Assembly (NCBI GenBank): GCA_964618895.1
Contig: CAZUDO010000057.1
Span: 124,001 to 188,000, forward strand
Origin: CAZUDO01 sp964618895
GTDB taxonomy: Bacteria > Desulfobacterota > Binatia > DP-6
Reading direction: 5' to 3'
DNA: 64,000 bases
Part shown: positions 1 to 8,536 of the stretch, piece after piece
How positions within the stretch are numbered: the first letter of the stretch is position 1
Layout: each line of letters starts with the position of its first letter
Translations under genes and position numbers: made by a program
The notes under the pieces: model-generated
The model's input: only the letters and a program-made list of their open reading frames with translations
Told to the model about the DNA's origin: nothing
Databases searched by the model: none

Positions 1-40
1 CTCGGTTACGAGGCCGAGGAAGTAGCGTAACCGCCGGCGC

Positions 41-916
41 TCAGCCGACGATCTTGTTCAGGGGATACTCGATGATCCCCACCGCGCCCGCCTTGAGGAG
101 GCGGGGGATGAGTTCGCGGACCGTGGCTTCCGCGATGACGCTCTCGACGGCGAACCAGTCCGTGCCGTAGAGATGGGACACCGTCGGAGCTGTGAGCGCG
201 GGCAGGAGCGTGGTCACGGCCTGCAGACGATCGGGCGGGACGTTCATCTTGAGGCCGACCCGGGCCTCGGCGTGCAGGGCGCCGGCGAGCAGCAGGGCAA
301 GCTGTTCGATCTTCTCGCGCTTCCAAGGCATGTCCCAGGCGGCGCGGTTCGCGATCAGCTGGGGGACCGACTCGAAGAGGTCGCACACGATGCGGAGGCC
401 GTGCGCGCGGAGGGTCGAGCCCGTCTCGGTGACTTCGACGATGGCGTCGACGAGCCCTTCGGCAACCTTGGCCTCGGTTGCGCCCCACGAGAACTCGATG
501 TGCACGTCGATGGCACGCTCCGCGAACCACCGGCGCGTATACTCGACCAGCTCGGTCGCGATGCGCTTGCCACGCAGATCCTCGGGGCGCTGGATCGGGG
601 AGTCCCCGGCCACGACCAAGACCCATCGGGTGGGACGCAGGCTTGCCTTCGAGTACACGAGCTCCTGCGCCACCACCACGTCGGCCCCATGCTCGAGGAC
701 CCAGTCCCGGCCGGTGATCCCGGCATCGAGCGTGCCGCTGCCCACGTAGCGGGCCATCTCCTGTGCACGAACGAGTAGGCAGCGGAGGGCCGGGTCGTCG
801 ACGCGTGGAAAGTAGCTCCGGCTGTCGGTCTGTATCTTCCAGCCGGAGCGCCGGAACAGTTCGATGGTGGCGGCTTCGAGGCTCCCTTTGGGGATGCCGA
901 GCTGGAGTACGTTCAT
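41..916 (-). CDS. hisG: ATP phosphoribosyltransferase, long form (HisG)
   Basis: First step of histidine synthesis, joining ATP and PRPP to give phosphoribosyl-ATP in the cytoplasm. The 291-aa product starts MNVLQLGIPKGSL and contains GSGTLDAGITGRDW and the PRPP-loop-like VEVTETGSTLRAHGL. The length and the C-terminal part (VPPDRLQAVTTLLPAL through GAVGIIEYPLNKIV) match the long HisG form with an ACT-like regulatory domain, so feedback inhibition by histidine is expected. I chose the ATG at 916 over an upstream extension because family similarity begins there and it overlaps the hisI stop by ATGA, indicating translational coupling. Confidence 0.96.
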   Translation of the reverse strand: MNVLQLGIPKGSLEAATIELFRRSGWKIQTDSRSYFPRVDDPALRCLLVRAQEMARYVGSGTLDAGITGRDWVLEHGADVVVAQELVYSKASLRPTRWVLVVAGDSPIQRPEDLRGKRIATELVEYTRRWFAERAIDVHIEFSWGATEAKVAEGLVDAIVEVTETGSTLRAHGLRIVCDLFESVPQLIANRAAWDMPWKREKIEQLALLLAGALHAEARVGLKMNVPPDRLQAVTTLLPALTAPTVSHLYGTDWFAVESVIAEATVRELIPRLLKAGAVGIIEYPLNKIVG

Positions 917-1266
917 CCGGGCCGGATGTCGTGCCACGTCCCGGTGGCGGGATCGATGCGGCGAAAGAAGCAGTGCGGGGCACCGGTGTGGCAGGCGATG
1001 CCGCCGACCTGTTCGACCTTGAGGAGCACGCAATCCTGGTCGCAATCGAGGTATATCTCTCGCACGTGCTGGACGTGCCCGGACGTGGCGCCCTTCACCC
1101 AGAGCTCGTCGCGAGACGTGCTCCAGTAGGTGGCCTGCCCGGTCGCGAGCGTATGCTCCCAGGCCGCGCGGTTCATGTAGGCGACCATGAGAATCTGCCC
1201 GCTCTCGACGTCCTGCGCGATGGCGGGCACCAGCCCGCCACGCTTGTCGAAGTCGGGCTGCAGCAT
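913..1266 (-). CDS. hisI: Phosphoribosyl-AMP cyclohydrolase (HisI)
   Basis: Opens the adenine ring of phosphoribosyl-AMP in the third step of histidine synthesis. The 117-aa protein is a single cyclohydrolase domain without a fused HisE. The metal-binding core is visible as YLDCDQDCVLLKVEQ followed by ACHTGAPHCFFRR, supplying the Asp-rich Mg site and the zinc cysteines. Start is the ATG at 1266 (MLQPDFDKRGGL); a longer open frame upstream is Arg/Pro-rich and unlike the family. It precedes hisG with a 4-bp overlap and is divergent from lpxD across a 98-bp gap that must hold both promoters. No other his genes are in the window. Confidence 0.96.
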   Translation of the reverse strand: MLQPDFDKRGGLVPAIAQDVESGQILMVAYMNRAAWEHTLATGQATYWSTSRDELWVKGATSGHVQHVREIYLDCDQDCVLLKVEQVGGIACHTGAPHCFFRRIDPATGTWHDIRPG

Positions 1267-1364
1267 GCGGCGTGTCCTAACACGCGGCCCAGGGCAAAGG
1301 CGAGTGCCGACGCTCGACGGTCGTGGCATGGACGGTAGGCACGGCCTTCCGGTAAAGGGCGGTC

Positions 1365-2393
1365 ATGAAGCTGGGCGAGATTGCGCGCAGGCTGGGATGC
1401 GAGTTGCACGGCGACGGTGAGGTGGAGATCGTTGGCGTGGCATCGTTGGCGGAGGCCGGCCCCGGCACGCTGACGTTCCTGGCCGACCGCCGACTCGCGG
1501 GCGCCCTGGCGGACACCCGTGCCAGTGCGATCGTGCTCCCGCCCGACGCGCCCGAGGGGCCGGTGCCCTCGCTGCGAGCGCCTGATCCCTACGTCGCCTT
1601 CGTCGGCGCGGTCGAGCTGTTTCATCCGCCGCGCCGGCCGGCCCCAGGGATCCACGCGACCGCGGTGATCGCCTTCAGCGCGAGCGTGGGTCCGCGCGCG
1701 ATGATTGGTCCGCACGTCGTCGTCGGCGAGCGGGTACGCCTCGGGGACGATGCCGCCCTACACGCCAACGTGGTGGTGTACGACGATGTCCGCATCGGGG
1801 ACCGGTTCACGGCGCACGCCGGGGCGGTGGTACGCGAGGGGGTTCGGATCGGGAACGATGTGACTCTGCATGCCGGTGCGGTCATCGGGAGTGACGGCTT
1901 CGGCTATCTGCCACTACCGGCCGGCAACCGGAAGATCCCGCAGGTCGGCACGGTCGTCCTCGAGGACGACGTCGAGGTCGGGGCCAACACGACCGTCGAC
2001 CGGGCCGCGCTCGGGAGCACGGTGATCGGACGCGGCTCCAAGCTGGACAACCTGGTGATGGTCGCCCATGGCTGCCGCATCGGCCCGGGGTGCCTGGTCG
2101 CCGCCCAGGTCGGCTTGTCCGGGGGGACCATGCTGGGTGAGCGCGTACTGGTCGGCGGACAGGCCGGGTCGGCGGGCCATCTGACCATCGGCGACGGGGC
2201 CCGGATCGGTGCCAAGGCCGGGATCCATTCGGATGTCCCGCCCGGGGCGGTGTATTCGGGGTACCCGGCAATCGAGATCCACCTGTGGCGACGCGTGAAT
2301 GCAGCGCTGGCCCGGCTTCCAGACATTGTCCGGCGCATGCGTCGGGTGGAGCGTGCGCTCGGTGTCGATGGCCCCGGCGAAACGGAGCGATGA
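1365..2393 (+). CDS. lpxD: UDP-3-O-acylglucosamine N-acyltransferase (LpxD)
   Basis: Adds the N-linked hydroxyacyl chain from acyl-ACP to UDP-3-O-acylglucosamine, the third step of lipid A synthesis. The 342-aa protein has an N-terminal uridine-binding region (about 1-100), then many hexapeptide repeats forming a left-handed beta helix (about 100-310). The acyltransferase His is in KLDNLVMVAHGCRIG, and the signature GSDGFGYLPL is present. Its presence shows the cell makes an LPS-type outer membrane. It heads the plus-strand run; the next gene starts 76 bp later. The usual lpxA and fabZ neighbours are missing here. Confidence 0.96.
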   Translation: MKLGEIARRLGCELHGDGEVEIVGVASLAEAGPGTLTFLADRRLAGALADTRASAIVLPPDAPEGPVPSLRAPDPYVAFVGAVELFHPPRRPAPGIHATAVIAFSASVGPRAMIGPHVVVGERVRLGDDAALHANVVVYDDVRIGDRFTAHAGAVVREGVRIGNDVTLHAGAVIGSDGFGYLPLPAGNRKIPQVGTVVLEDDVEVGANTTVDRAALGSTVIGRGSKLDNLVMVAHGCRIGPGCLVAAQVGLSGGTMLGERVLVGGQAGSAGHLTIGDGARIGAKAGIHSDVPPGAVYSGYPAIEIHLWRRVNAALARLPDIVRRMRRVERALGVDGPGETER

Positions 2394-2469
2394 CGCCCCG
2401 GGCTGCGCCGGTTGACGCGCCGGAAGGTTGACGTTACGGTGCCACAATTCGGCCGAGCGCGCGCTGCCC

Positions 2470-3015
2470 ATGAAGATCCCTCTCGACGACATCAAGGCGT
2501 CGCCGAAGCAGCTTTCATACACCGACACCGACGAGGTCGGGGAGCTGAACACGCGCCTGGGGAGCGGTGTCAAGGACTACTCAGTAACGCGCGGCCTGCG
2601 GGTTGCCGTGGAATACTACCGCGCAGGACTCGACCTGTTCTTCTCGGGCGCGTTGCGCGGGGAGGCGCACGGCTGCTGTGCACGCTGTCTCGAAGACTAT
2701 GCGTTTCCGATCGACCAGCCGTTCACCTTCGTGATGACGCCACGAGCCGCCGGCCTCCCATCGCACACACGCGCGGGGGAGGGACTTACCCCGGACGAGA
2801 TGGCATTCAGCCAGTACGAGGGTGCGGAGGTCGACCTCACCCCGTTGGTGCATGAACAACTGATCTTGGCGCTGCCGACTCGGCCGCTCTGTCGCGAAGA
2901 GTGCCGGGGGCTGTGTGCGCGCTGTGGTGTCAACCTGAACACCGGTCCGTGTGGATGCCCGGCCGCCCCGAGCGATCCGCGCTTGGCAGTGCTGCACGGC
3001 TTGACCACAAAATGA
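2470..3015 (+). CDS. DUF177 / YceD family protein
   Basis: YceD-family protein of 181 aa, conserved upstream of rpmF in many bacteria and linked to 23S rRNA maturation and ribosome assembly; the exact role here is inferred from that conservation. The C-terminus carries the diagnostic cysteine cluster CREECRGLCARCGVNLN, then a further CGC, and the N-terminus has an internal CxxC (CCARCLEDY). I chose the ATG at 2470 (MKIPLDDIKA); the open frame extends 14 codons upstream without family similarity. rpmF follows after 25 bp. Confidence 0.9.
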   Translation: MKIPLDDIKASPKQLSYTDTDEVGELNTRLGSGVKDYSVTRGLRVAVEYYRAGLDLFFSGALRGEAHGCCARCLEDYAFPIDQPFTFVMTPRAAGLPSHTRAGEGLTPDEMAFSQYEGAEVDLTPLVHEQLILALPTRPLCREECRGLCARCGVNLNTGPCGCPAAPSDPRLAVLHGLTTK

Positions 3016-3040
3016 GCCGGTAGAAGCGGAGGATGTTTCG

Positions 3041-3223
3041 ATGCCCGTACCGAAGCGCCGGACGTCGGCGAGCAAGCGCGACAAGCGCCGGGCGCACGAT
3101 GCCCTGACCGCGCCCCATGTCATCTCGTGTCCCCAATGTGGCGAACCCACGCTACGCCACCGCGCCTGCCGCCATTGCGGCACGTATCGTGGCCGGAAGG
3201 TGATCGAGGTCGAGGAGGGTTGA
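3041..3223 (+). CDS. rpmF: 50S ribosomal protein L32
   Basis: Large-subunit ribosomal protein of 60 aa. It begins with the typical MPVPKRRTSASKRDKRRAHD and retains the zinc-ribbon cysteines (CPQCGE and CRHCG). Pairing with the DUF177 gene upstream and fatty acid genes downstream is the classic arrangement, but plsX and fabH, which usually come next, are absent. The TGA stop overlaps the proposed TTG start of fabD, so the two are probably translationally coupled. Confidence 0.97.
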   Translation: MPVPKRRTSASKRDKRRAHDALTAPHVISCPQCGEPTLRHRACRHCGTYRGRKVIEVEEG

Positions 3224-4155
3224 GTCCGGTCTTCGTGTGTGTGTTCCCGGGGCAGGGCTCCCACCAGGTCGGGATGGGTCGCGACCTGATCGAGGCGTTT
3301 CCGACCGCCCGGCAGGTATTCGAGGAGGTCGACGACCGCCTCGGAATGGCGCTGTCACGGCTGTGCCTCGAAGGGCCCGAGGATCAACTGCGTCTGACCG
3401 AGCAGGCGCAACCCGCCATCCTGGCTGTGAGTGTGGCCGCGTATCGGGTGTTGCGGGAAACGACGGGAGCCTGCCCGGTGGCGATCGCAGGCCACAGCCT
3501 CGGGGAGTGGAGCGCGCTGGTGGCCGCAGAATCCGTCTCGCTCGCCGACGCCGTGGTCGGGGTACGGGAGCGGGGACGGCTCATGCAGCGTGCCGTTCCG
3601 GAAAGTGAGGGAGCGATGGCGGCCATCATCGGCCTCGAGCCGGAGGCGGTCGCCGCCCTGTGTGCGGAGGCCGCCGATGGGGACGTGCTCGAGCTTGCGA
3701 ATCTGAACGGGGCCGGTCAAGTCGTGGTGGCAGGACACGCTCGCGCGGTGGCCCGTCTGCTGCCCCTGGTCACGGCCCGCAAGGCCCGCGCGCAGCGCCT
3801 CGCCGTCAGCGCCCCGTTTCATTGCGCCCTGATGGCGCCGGCGGCGGTCGGGCTCGCGCGCTACCTCGATCTGGTCAGGTTTCTGGAGCCGACCGTTCCG
3901 GTGGTCACGAGCGTCGAAGCGCGTCCGATTGTCGGGGCGGACGAGATCCGACACCTCCTCGTTCGCCAGGTAACGGCCCCGGTGCGCTGGCAGGAAACCA
4001 TGCATGGGCTCGCCGACTTTGGACCCGCCCTGGCGTTCGAGGTGGGGCCAGGGCGGGTCCTGAGCGGCCTCTGGCGACGGACCCTCCCGCAGGTGACCGC
4101 GGTCCCGGTGGGCGACTTCGCCGGGGTCGTGCGAGCGCAGGAGATGCTCGCGTGA
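3220..4155 (+). CDS. fabD: Malonyl-CoA:ACP transacylase (FabD)
   Basis: Transfers malonyl from CoA to ACP, supplying the elongation unit for fatty acid synthesis. The sequence shows FPGQGSHQVGMG near the N-terminus, the nucleophile Ser at about residue 93 in GHSLGEW, and the partner His region SAPFHCALM. From the TTG at 3220 it is 311 aa, the normal family length. TTG is the only start codon giving a full N-terminus; an in-frame GTG at 3235 would cut into the first strand. A purine-rich GAGGAGG lies just before it, closer than ideal, so the exact start is uncertain. fabG overlaps its stop. Confidence 0.95.
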   Translation: MSPVFVCVFPGQGSHQVGMGRDLIEAFPTARQVFEEVDDRLGMALSRLCLEGPEDQLRLTEQAQPAILAVSVAAYRVLRETTGACPVAIAGHSLGEWSALVAAESVSLADAVVGVRERGRLMQRAVPESEGAMAAIIGLEPEAVAALCAEAADGDVLELANLNGAGQVVVAGHARAVARLLPLVTARKARAQRLAVSAPFHCALMAPAAVGLARYLDLVRFLEPTVPVVTSVEARPIVGADEIRHLLVRQVTAPVRWQETMHGLADFGPALAFEVGPGRVLSGLWRRTLPQVTAVPVGDFAGVVRAQEMLA

Positions 4156-4901
4156 GCGGTACCCTCGGCGGACGCGTGGCCGTGGTGACCGGCGGGTCAC
4201 GTGGGATCGGGCGTGCGATCGCCATCCGCCTTGGCGCCGAGGGGGCCACCGTAGTCATCACCTATCGCAGCAACGCCGCGGCGGCGGAGGCGGCAGCGGC
4301 GTTGGTCCGGGAGGCGGGCGGGGTGGCGACGGTGGTGCCATTCGATGTCGGGGACGCCGAGGCGACGCGGGTGGCGATCCAGGACATCGTTGACCGGATG
4401 GGCCGAGTTGATATTCTCGTGAACAACGCGGGCGTGGCGGTCGATGGGCTCCTCCTGCGCCTGAAGGAGGAGGATTGGGAACGCGCGCTGCGTATCAACT
4501 TGTCGGGCGTATTCCACTGTACGAAGGCGGCCCTTCGCTCCATGGTGCGTGCGCGGTTCGGACGGATCGTGAATGTCACCTCGGTGGCGGCAGTGATGGG
4601 GAACGCCGGACAGGTTGCATACGCTACAGCCAAGGCGGGGATCATCGGATTCACGAAATCCCTGGCCCGCGAGGTGGCGGCGCGCGGGATCACCGTCAAT
4701 GCTGTAGCGCCGGGCCTGGTCGACACCGAAATGACGGCGAACTTGGCAGCCGAACAACTGACGTTCTACAGCACGCTGATCCCGGCAGGGCGAATCGCCC
4801 AGCCCGCGGAGGTGGCCGAGGCGGTGGCGTTTCTCGCCTCGCCAACGGCCGGATACGTGACCGGGCATGTGCTGCACGTGAACGGCGGTTTGTACATGTG
4901 A
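4152..4901 (+). CDS. fabG: 3-oxoacyl-ACP reductase (FabG)
   Basis: NADPH-dependent reduction of 3-oxoacyl-ACP in fatty acid elongation. A 249-aa short-chain dehydrogenase with nucleotide motif TGGSRGIGRA, NNAGVAVDG, catalytic Ser in VTSVAAVMG and the YATAK tyrosine-lysine pair. The GTG start at 4152 overlaps the fabD stop as GTGA; an open frame continues far upstream only as a GC-rich shadow of fabD. acpP follows 25 bp later, so fabD-fabG-acpP form a compact fatty acid unit. Confidence 0.96.
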   Translation: MSGTLGGRVAVVTGGSRGIGRAIAIRLGAEGATVVITYRSNAAAAEAAAALVREAGGVATVVPFDVGDAEATRVAIQDIVDRMGRVDILVNNAGVAVDGLLLRLKEEDWERALRINLSGVFHCTKAALRSMVRARFGRIVNVTSVAAVMGNAGQVAYATAKAGIIGFTKSLAREVAARGITVNAVAPGLVDTEMTANLAAEQLTFYSTLIPAGRIAQPAEVAEAVAFLASPTAGYVTGHVLHVNGGLYM

Positions 4902-4926
4902 TGGTGGTGCGCGAAGGAGGAGCGTG

Positions 4927-5163
4927 ATGGCATCGACCGTGGAGCAGAAGGTCAAGGAAATCATCTGCGAGCAGCTCGGCGTGAGCGAGGAAGAAGTGAC
5001 GCCCACCGCCTCGTTCATCGAGGATCTGGGTGCCGACTCGCTCGACATCGTCGAGCTCGTGATGGCCCTCGAAGAAGAGTACGACCTGGAGATATCGGAC
5101 GAGGAAGCGGAGAAGATCCGCACCGTCCAGGACGTCGTGCAGTACATCGAAAGCCACAAGTGA
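4927..5163 (+). CDS. acpP: Acyl carrier protein
   Basis: Carries growing acyl chains on a phosphopantetheine arm attached to Ser38 in GADSLDIVEL. The protein is 78 aa, strongly acidic and typical of primary-metabolism ACPs. The ATG at 4927 is preferred over a GTG three bases upstream because an excellent AAGGAGG lies 6 bp before the ATG. In many relatives fabF follows acpP; here rpiB follows instead, so the elongating condensing enzyme must be encoded elsewhere. Confidence 0.98.
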   Translation: MASTVEQKVKEIICEQLGVSEEEVTPTASFIEDLGADSLDIVELVMALEEEYDLEISDEEAEKIRTVQDVVQYIESHK

Positions 5164-5176
5164 GGGCACGGCGCGG

Positions 5177-5647
5177 ATGATCGCAATCGGCGCCGACCAC
5201 GGAGGGGTCGAACTCAAGGACGACCTCGTGCGCTGGTTGCGAGCCCGGGGCGACGACGTGCTCGACGTGGGCACGGTCGGCGATGCCTCGGTGGACTATC
5301 CCGACTTCGGCCAGGCCGTGGCCCAGCAAGTCGCCGGCGGTGCGGCCGAACGCGGGGTCCTCTTGTGTACCAACGGCATCGGCATGGCTGTCGTGGCGAA
5401 CAAGTTCCCGGGTGTGCGCGCGGCCCTCGTAAGCGAGGCGACCGCCGCCCGCATGGCGCGGGAGCACAACGACGCCAACGTGCTCGTGCTCGGGGGTGGG
5501 ATGGTCGGCAAGTTCCACGCGAGAGAGCTGTTGCGCGTCTTCCTCGAGACGCCGTTCGCAGGCGGTCGGCACCAACGCCGACTCGACAAAATCGCCGCCA
5601 TCGAGCGAGAGGTCGGGATGCGGAGCGAGAGAGGGGCGCTCAGATGA
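5177..5647 (+). CDS. rpiB: Ribose-5-phosphate isomerase B
   Basis: Interconverts ribose 5-phosphate and ribulose 5-phosphate, linking the pentose phosphate pathway to nucleotide and riboflavin precursors. The 156-aa RpiB/LacAB-fold protein has IGADHGGVELKDDL at the N-terminus and the catalytic loop LLCTNGIGMAVVANK, with the expected Cys and the anion-binding NK.PG.RAAL pattern. The stop overlaps the glyA start by ATGA. The rpiB-glyA-nrdR order is conserved in delta-type genomes. Confidence 0.95.
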   Translation: MIAIGADHGGVELKDDLVRWLRARGDDVLDVGTVGDASVDYPDFGQAVAQQVAGGAAERGVLLCTNGIGMAVVANKFPGVRAALVSEATAARMAREHNDANVLVLGGGMVGKFHARELLRVFLETPFAGGRHQRRLDKIAAIEREVGMRSERGALR

Positions 5648-6918
5648 GCTCGACGCTGGCGCAGGCGGACCCGGCCGTCTTCGCTGCGATTCAGCGCGAG
5701 ACGGAACGCCAGGAATACAACCTGGAGCTCATCGCATCGGAGAACATCGTCAGCGAGGCCATCCTCGAGGCCCAGGGCTCGATTCTGACGAACAAGTACG
5801 CCGAGGGGTACCCCGGCAAGCGCTACTATGGTGGGTGCAAGTTCGTCGACGAGGTCGAGACTCTGGCGATCGACCGGGCGCGACGGCTCTTCGGGGCCGA
5901 GGCCGCGAACGTGCAGCCGCACTCCGGGTCACAGGCGAACATGTGCGTGTACTTCTCGCAACTGGCCGTGGGCGACACCATTTTGGCGATGAACTTGTCG
6001 CACGGCGGGCACCTCACGCACGGAAGCCCGGTCAATTTCTCGGGGAAATTCTTCCGGGTGGTGCCGTACGGGGTGCGCGAGTCCGATGGACGGATCGATC
6101 TCGACCAGGTCCGCGATCTCGCACGCCGCGAACGCCCGAAGATGATCGTCGTCGGTCATTCGGCGTACCCGCGAACCATCGATTTCGCCCAGTTCCGCGC
6201 CATTGCCGATGAGGTGGGCGCCCTGGTCTTGGCGGACATGGCGCACTTCGCCGGCCTGGTGGCCGTCGGCCTGCACCCCTCGCCGGTACCGCACTGCGAG
6301 TTCGTGACCACGACGACGCACAAGACCCTGCGCGGCCCGCGCGGTGGGATGGTGCTGTGCCGCGAACCGTACGCCAAGGCAGTCAACAGCTCCGTATTTC
6401 CCGGCATTCAGGGCGGACCCCTGATGCACGTGATCGCCGCCAAGGCGGTCGCCCTGCACGAAGCGTCGACACCGGCGTTCCGGGAGTACCAGCAGCAGAT
6501 CCTGGCCAATGCCCGAGCCCTGGCCGAGGGGCTGCAGCGGCGCGGGTTCCGCCTGTGCTCCGGTGGTACCGACAACCACCTCATGCTGCTCGATCTGCGC
6601 GGGACCGAGCTGTCGGGCAAGGTGGCGGAAGAGACGCTCGACAAGGGCCGCATCACCGTCAACAAGAATGCCGTCCCGTTCGACCCGCGTCCGCCCTTCG
6701 TGACCAGCGGGGTCCGGATCGGGACGCCAGCAGTCACGTCGCGCGGGATGCGAGAGGCGGAGATGGACGCGATCGCCGAGTTCATCCGACGTGGCCTCGA
6801 GGCCGTCGGGGATGACGGTGCGCTGGCGGCTCTCGGGGACGACGTGCACGCGCTCTGTGCGCGGTTCCCGATCTATCGCCACCGGTTGACGGCGTCGCAC
6901 GGGCTGCAGGGCGCGTAG
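5644..6918 (+). CDS. glyA: Serine hydroxymethyltransferase
   Basis: PLP enzyme interconverting serine and glycine while charging tetrahydrofolate with a one-carbon unit. The 424-aa protein has NLELIASENIVS, YAEGYPGKRYYGG and the PLP-binding Lys (about residue 227) in TTTTHKTLRGPRGG. Start is the ATG at 5644, which overlaps the rpiB stop; a much longer open frame upstream is a shadow of rpiB. nrdR follows after 8 bp. Confidence 0.98.
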   Translation: MSSTLAQADPAVFAAIQRETERQEYNLELIASENIVSEAILEAQGSILTNKYAEGYPGKRYYGGCKFVDEVETLAIDRARRLFGAEAANVQPHSGSQANMCVYFSQLAVGDTILAMNLSHGGHLTHGSPVNFSGKFFRVVPYGVRESDGRIDLDQVRDLARRERPKMIVVGHSAYPRTIDFAQFRAIADEVGALVLADMAHFAGLVAVGLHPSPVPHCEFVTTTTHKTLRGPRGGMVLCREPYAKAVNSSVFPGIQGGPLMHVIAAKAVALHEASTPAFREYQQQILANARALAEGLQRRGFRLCSGGTDNHLMLLDLRGTELSGKVAEETLDKGRITVNKNAVPFDPRPPFVTSGVRIGTPAVTSRGMREAEMDAIAEFIRRGLEAVGDDGALAALGDDVHALCARFPIYRHRLTASHGLQGA

Positions 6919-6926
6919 CCCGCGCG

Positions 6927-7433
6927 ATGCGTTGCCCGTTCTGCCGGGATCTCGAGAATCGCGTCATCGACTCGCGGCTGGGCAAAGACGGCCTGTCGAT
7001 CCGGCGGCGACGGCACTGCGAACACTGCGGACGACGCTTCACGACGCACGAGCGTGTCGAGGATGCCCTGCCCATGGTCGTGAAGAAGGACGGGCGCCGG
7101 GAACCGTTCGAGCGCGCGAAGATCGTGAGCGGGCTCAAGCGGGCGTGCGAGAAGCGCCCGGTCTCGATTGACACGATCGAGGCGATGGCCGACGGCATCG
7201 AGCGGCAGCTGCAGGAGGGAAACGAACGCGAAGTCACGAGCCGCGAGATCGGGGAGACCATCATGCGTGCGCTGCACGAGCTCGATCCCGTTGCCTACGT
7301 GCGGTTCGCCTCGGTCTATCGGTCGTTCCGGGACGTGCACGAGTTCATGCGCGAGCTCGAAGACCTGATCGCCGCGCGCCGCGGGGGTCGGAAGGCGGCC
7401 CCGCGCCGACGAACTCGGCGACCACGCGCGTGA
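6927..7433 (+). CDS. nrdR: Transcriptional repressor NrdR
   Basis: Zinc- and nucleotide-dependent repressor of ribonucleotide reductase genes. The 168-aa protein has an N-terminal zinc ribbon (MRCPFC ... CEHCGRRF), then an ATP-cone domain beginning VVKKDGRREPFERAKI that senses ATP/dATP. The C-terminal tail is Arg-rich. It lies between glyA and ribD, a common place for nrdR, and its stop overlaps the GTG start of ribD. Its targets, the nrd genes, are not in this window. Confidence 0.96.
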   Translation: MRCPFCRDLENRVIDSRLGKDGLSIRRRRHCEHCGRRFTTHERVEDALPMVVKKDGRREPFERAKIVSGLKRACEKRPVSIDTIEAMADGIERQLQEGNEREVTSREIGETIMRALHELDPVAYVRFASVYRSFRDVHEFMRELEDLIAARRGGRKAAPRRRTRRPRA

Positions 7434-8536
7434 ATCGCTCGGGGCAGGACGACCGCTTCATGGCCAGAGCGCTGGCGTTGGCGGCGCGGGGGCTCGGCCG
7501 GACGCACCCCAATCCGCCGGTCGGAGCGGTGTTCGTGCGTGGTGGTCGAGTGATCGGGGAAGGGTTCCACACGCGGGCGGGTGCGCCCCATGCGGAGGTC
7601 GAGGCGCTGCGGGCGGCGGATGGACGGGTGCGCGGGGCGACGCTGTACGTGACCCTCGAACCCTGCGCGCACCATGGACGGACGCCCCCGTGTGCGGACG
7701 CCCTCGCAGCGTCGGGACTGCGCCGGGTCGTGTTGGCCATGGTCGATCCCAATCCGCGCGTGCGGGGCCGCGGTGTGGCGCGCCTGCGACGCGCGGGGAT
7801 TCCGGTGCTCGTCGGGCCCGGCGGGGCCGAGGCGCGCGTGCTGACGGCGGGGTATGCGATGTGGATGCGCCAGCAGCGGCCGCTCGTCGTCCTGAAACTC
7901 GCCTTGACACTCGACGGACGTATCGCTGCCGCCGGTGGCGATGCGCGCTGGATCACCGGGCCCGCCGCACGTCAGCTGGTCCATGGACTGCGTGACACGA
8001 TGGACGCGGTGTTGGTCGGCGCTGGGACGGTTCGCAGTGACGATCCCCGTCTCACGTGTCGTCTACCCGGTGGCCGGAACCCGTTGCGTGTGGTGTTGGC
8101 CGGGCGCCGGCTCGCTCTTCCGGCGCGCGCACGGGTTCTCGGGGGGAAACCGCCCGCGCTGGTGGTGGCGCCGGTCGATGCGCTGGCCACGCGGGTCGGC
8201 GCCCTCCGGCGCCGCGGGGTCGATGTTGCGCTGCTGCCGGCACGACGCGGCCGGGTGCCCTTTGGAGCCGTCCTGCGGCTTCTGGGTAGTCGCGGAATCA
8301 CTACGTTGCTCGTCGAGGGCGGCGGGACTGTGGCGGCAGAGGCGCTGCGGGCGCGTGCGGTGGATCGGGTGATCTTCTTCGTCGCACCCCGGCTGGTCGG
8401 GGGCGACGGTGTCGCGGCGATCGGTCCGCTCGGGGTCCGCCGGATCGCCCGCGCGATGAGGGTGGGGGCGCTCGCGGTCGGGCTGGTCGGCGACGACGTG
8501 GTGGTGGAAGGCTCCGTCCAGTACCGATCGCGGTGA
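7430..8536 (+). CDS. ribD: Bifunctional riboflavin deaminase/reductase (RibD)
   Basis: Deaminates the GTP cyclohydrolase II product and reduces its ribose side chain, the second and third steps of riboflavin synthesis. The N-terminal deaminase domain (1-145) keeps zinc and proton-transfer residues in PHAEVEAL and EPCAHHGRTPPC. The C-terminal reductase domain (about 150-365) has LKLALTLDGRIA and the NADPH-binding LLVEGGGTVAAEAL. The 368-aa length is normal. The GTG start at 7430 overlaps nrdR. ribE, usually next, is absent; ribBA starts inside the ribD stop. Confidence 0.96.
   Translation: MNRSGQDDRFMARALALAARGLGRTHPNPPVGAVFVRGGRVIGEGFHTRAGAPHAEVEALRAADGRVRGATLYVTLEPCAHHGRTPPCADALAASGLRRVVLAMVDPNPRVRGRGVARLRRAGIPVLVGPGGAEARVLTAGYAMWMRQQRPLVVLKLALTLDGRIAAAGGDARWITGPAARQLVHGLRDTMDAVLVGAGTVRSDDPRLTCRLPGGRNPLRVVLAGRRLALPARARVLGGKPPALVVAPVDALATRVGALRRRGVDVALLPARRGRVPFGAVLRLLGSRGITTLLVEGGGTVAAEALRARAVDRVIFFVAPRLVGGDGVAAIGPLGVRRIARAMRVGALAVGLVGDDVVVEGSVQYRSR

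Noticed and set aside
1..30. Possible C-terminus of a plus-strand gene (LGYEAEEVA then TAA)
   Set aside because: Ten open codons at the window edge are not evidence of a gene in GC-rich DNA; convergent placement with hisG makes it possible but unsupported.
4152..4900. Long alternative frames on both strands through fabG, leuS, infB and uvrA
   Set aside because: They are Arg/Pro/Ser-rich shadows caused by high GC at third positions and overlap well-supported genes.
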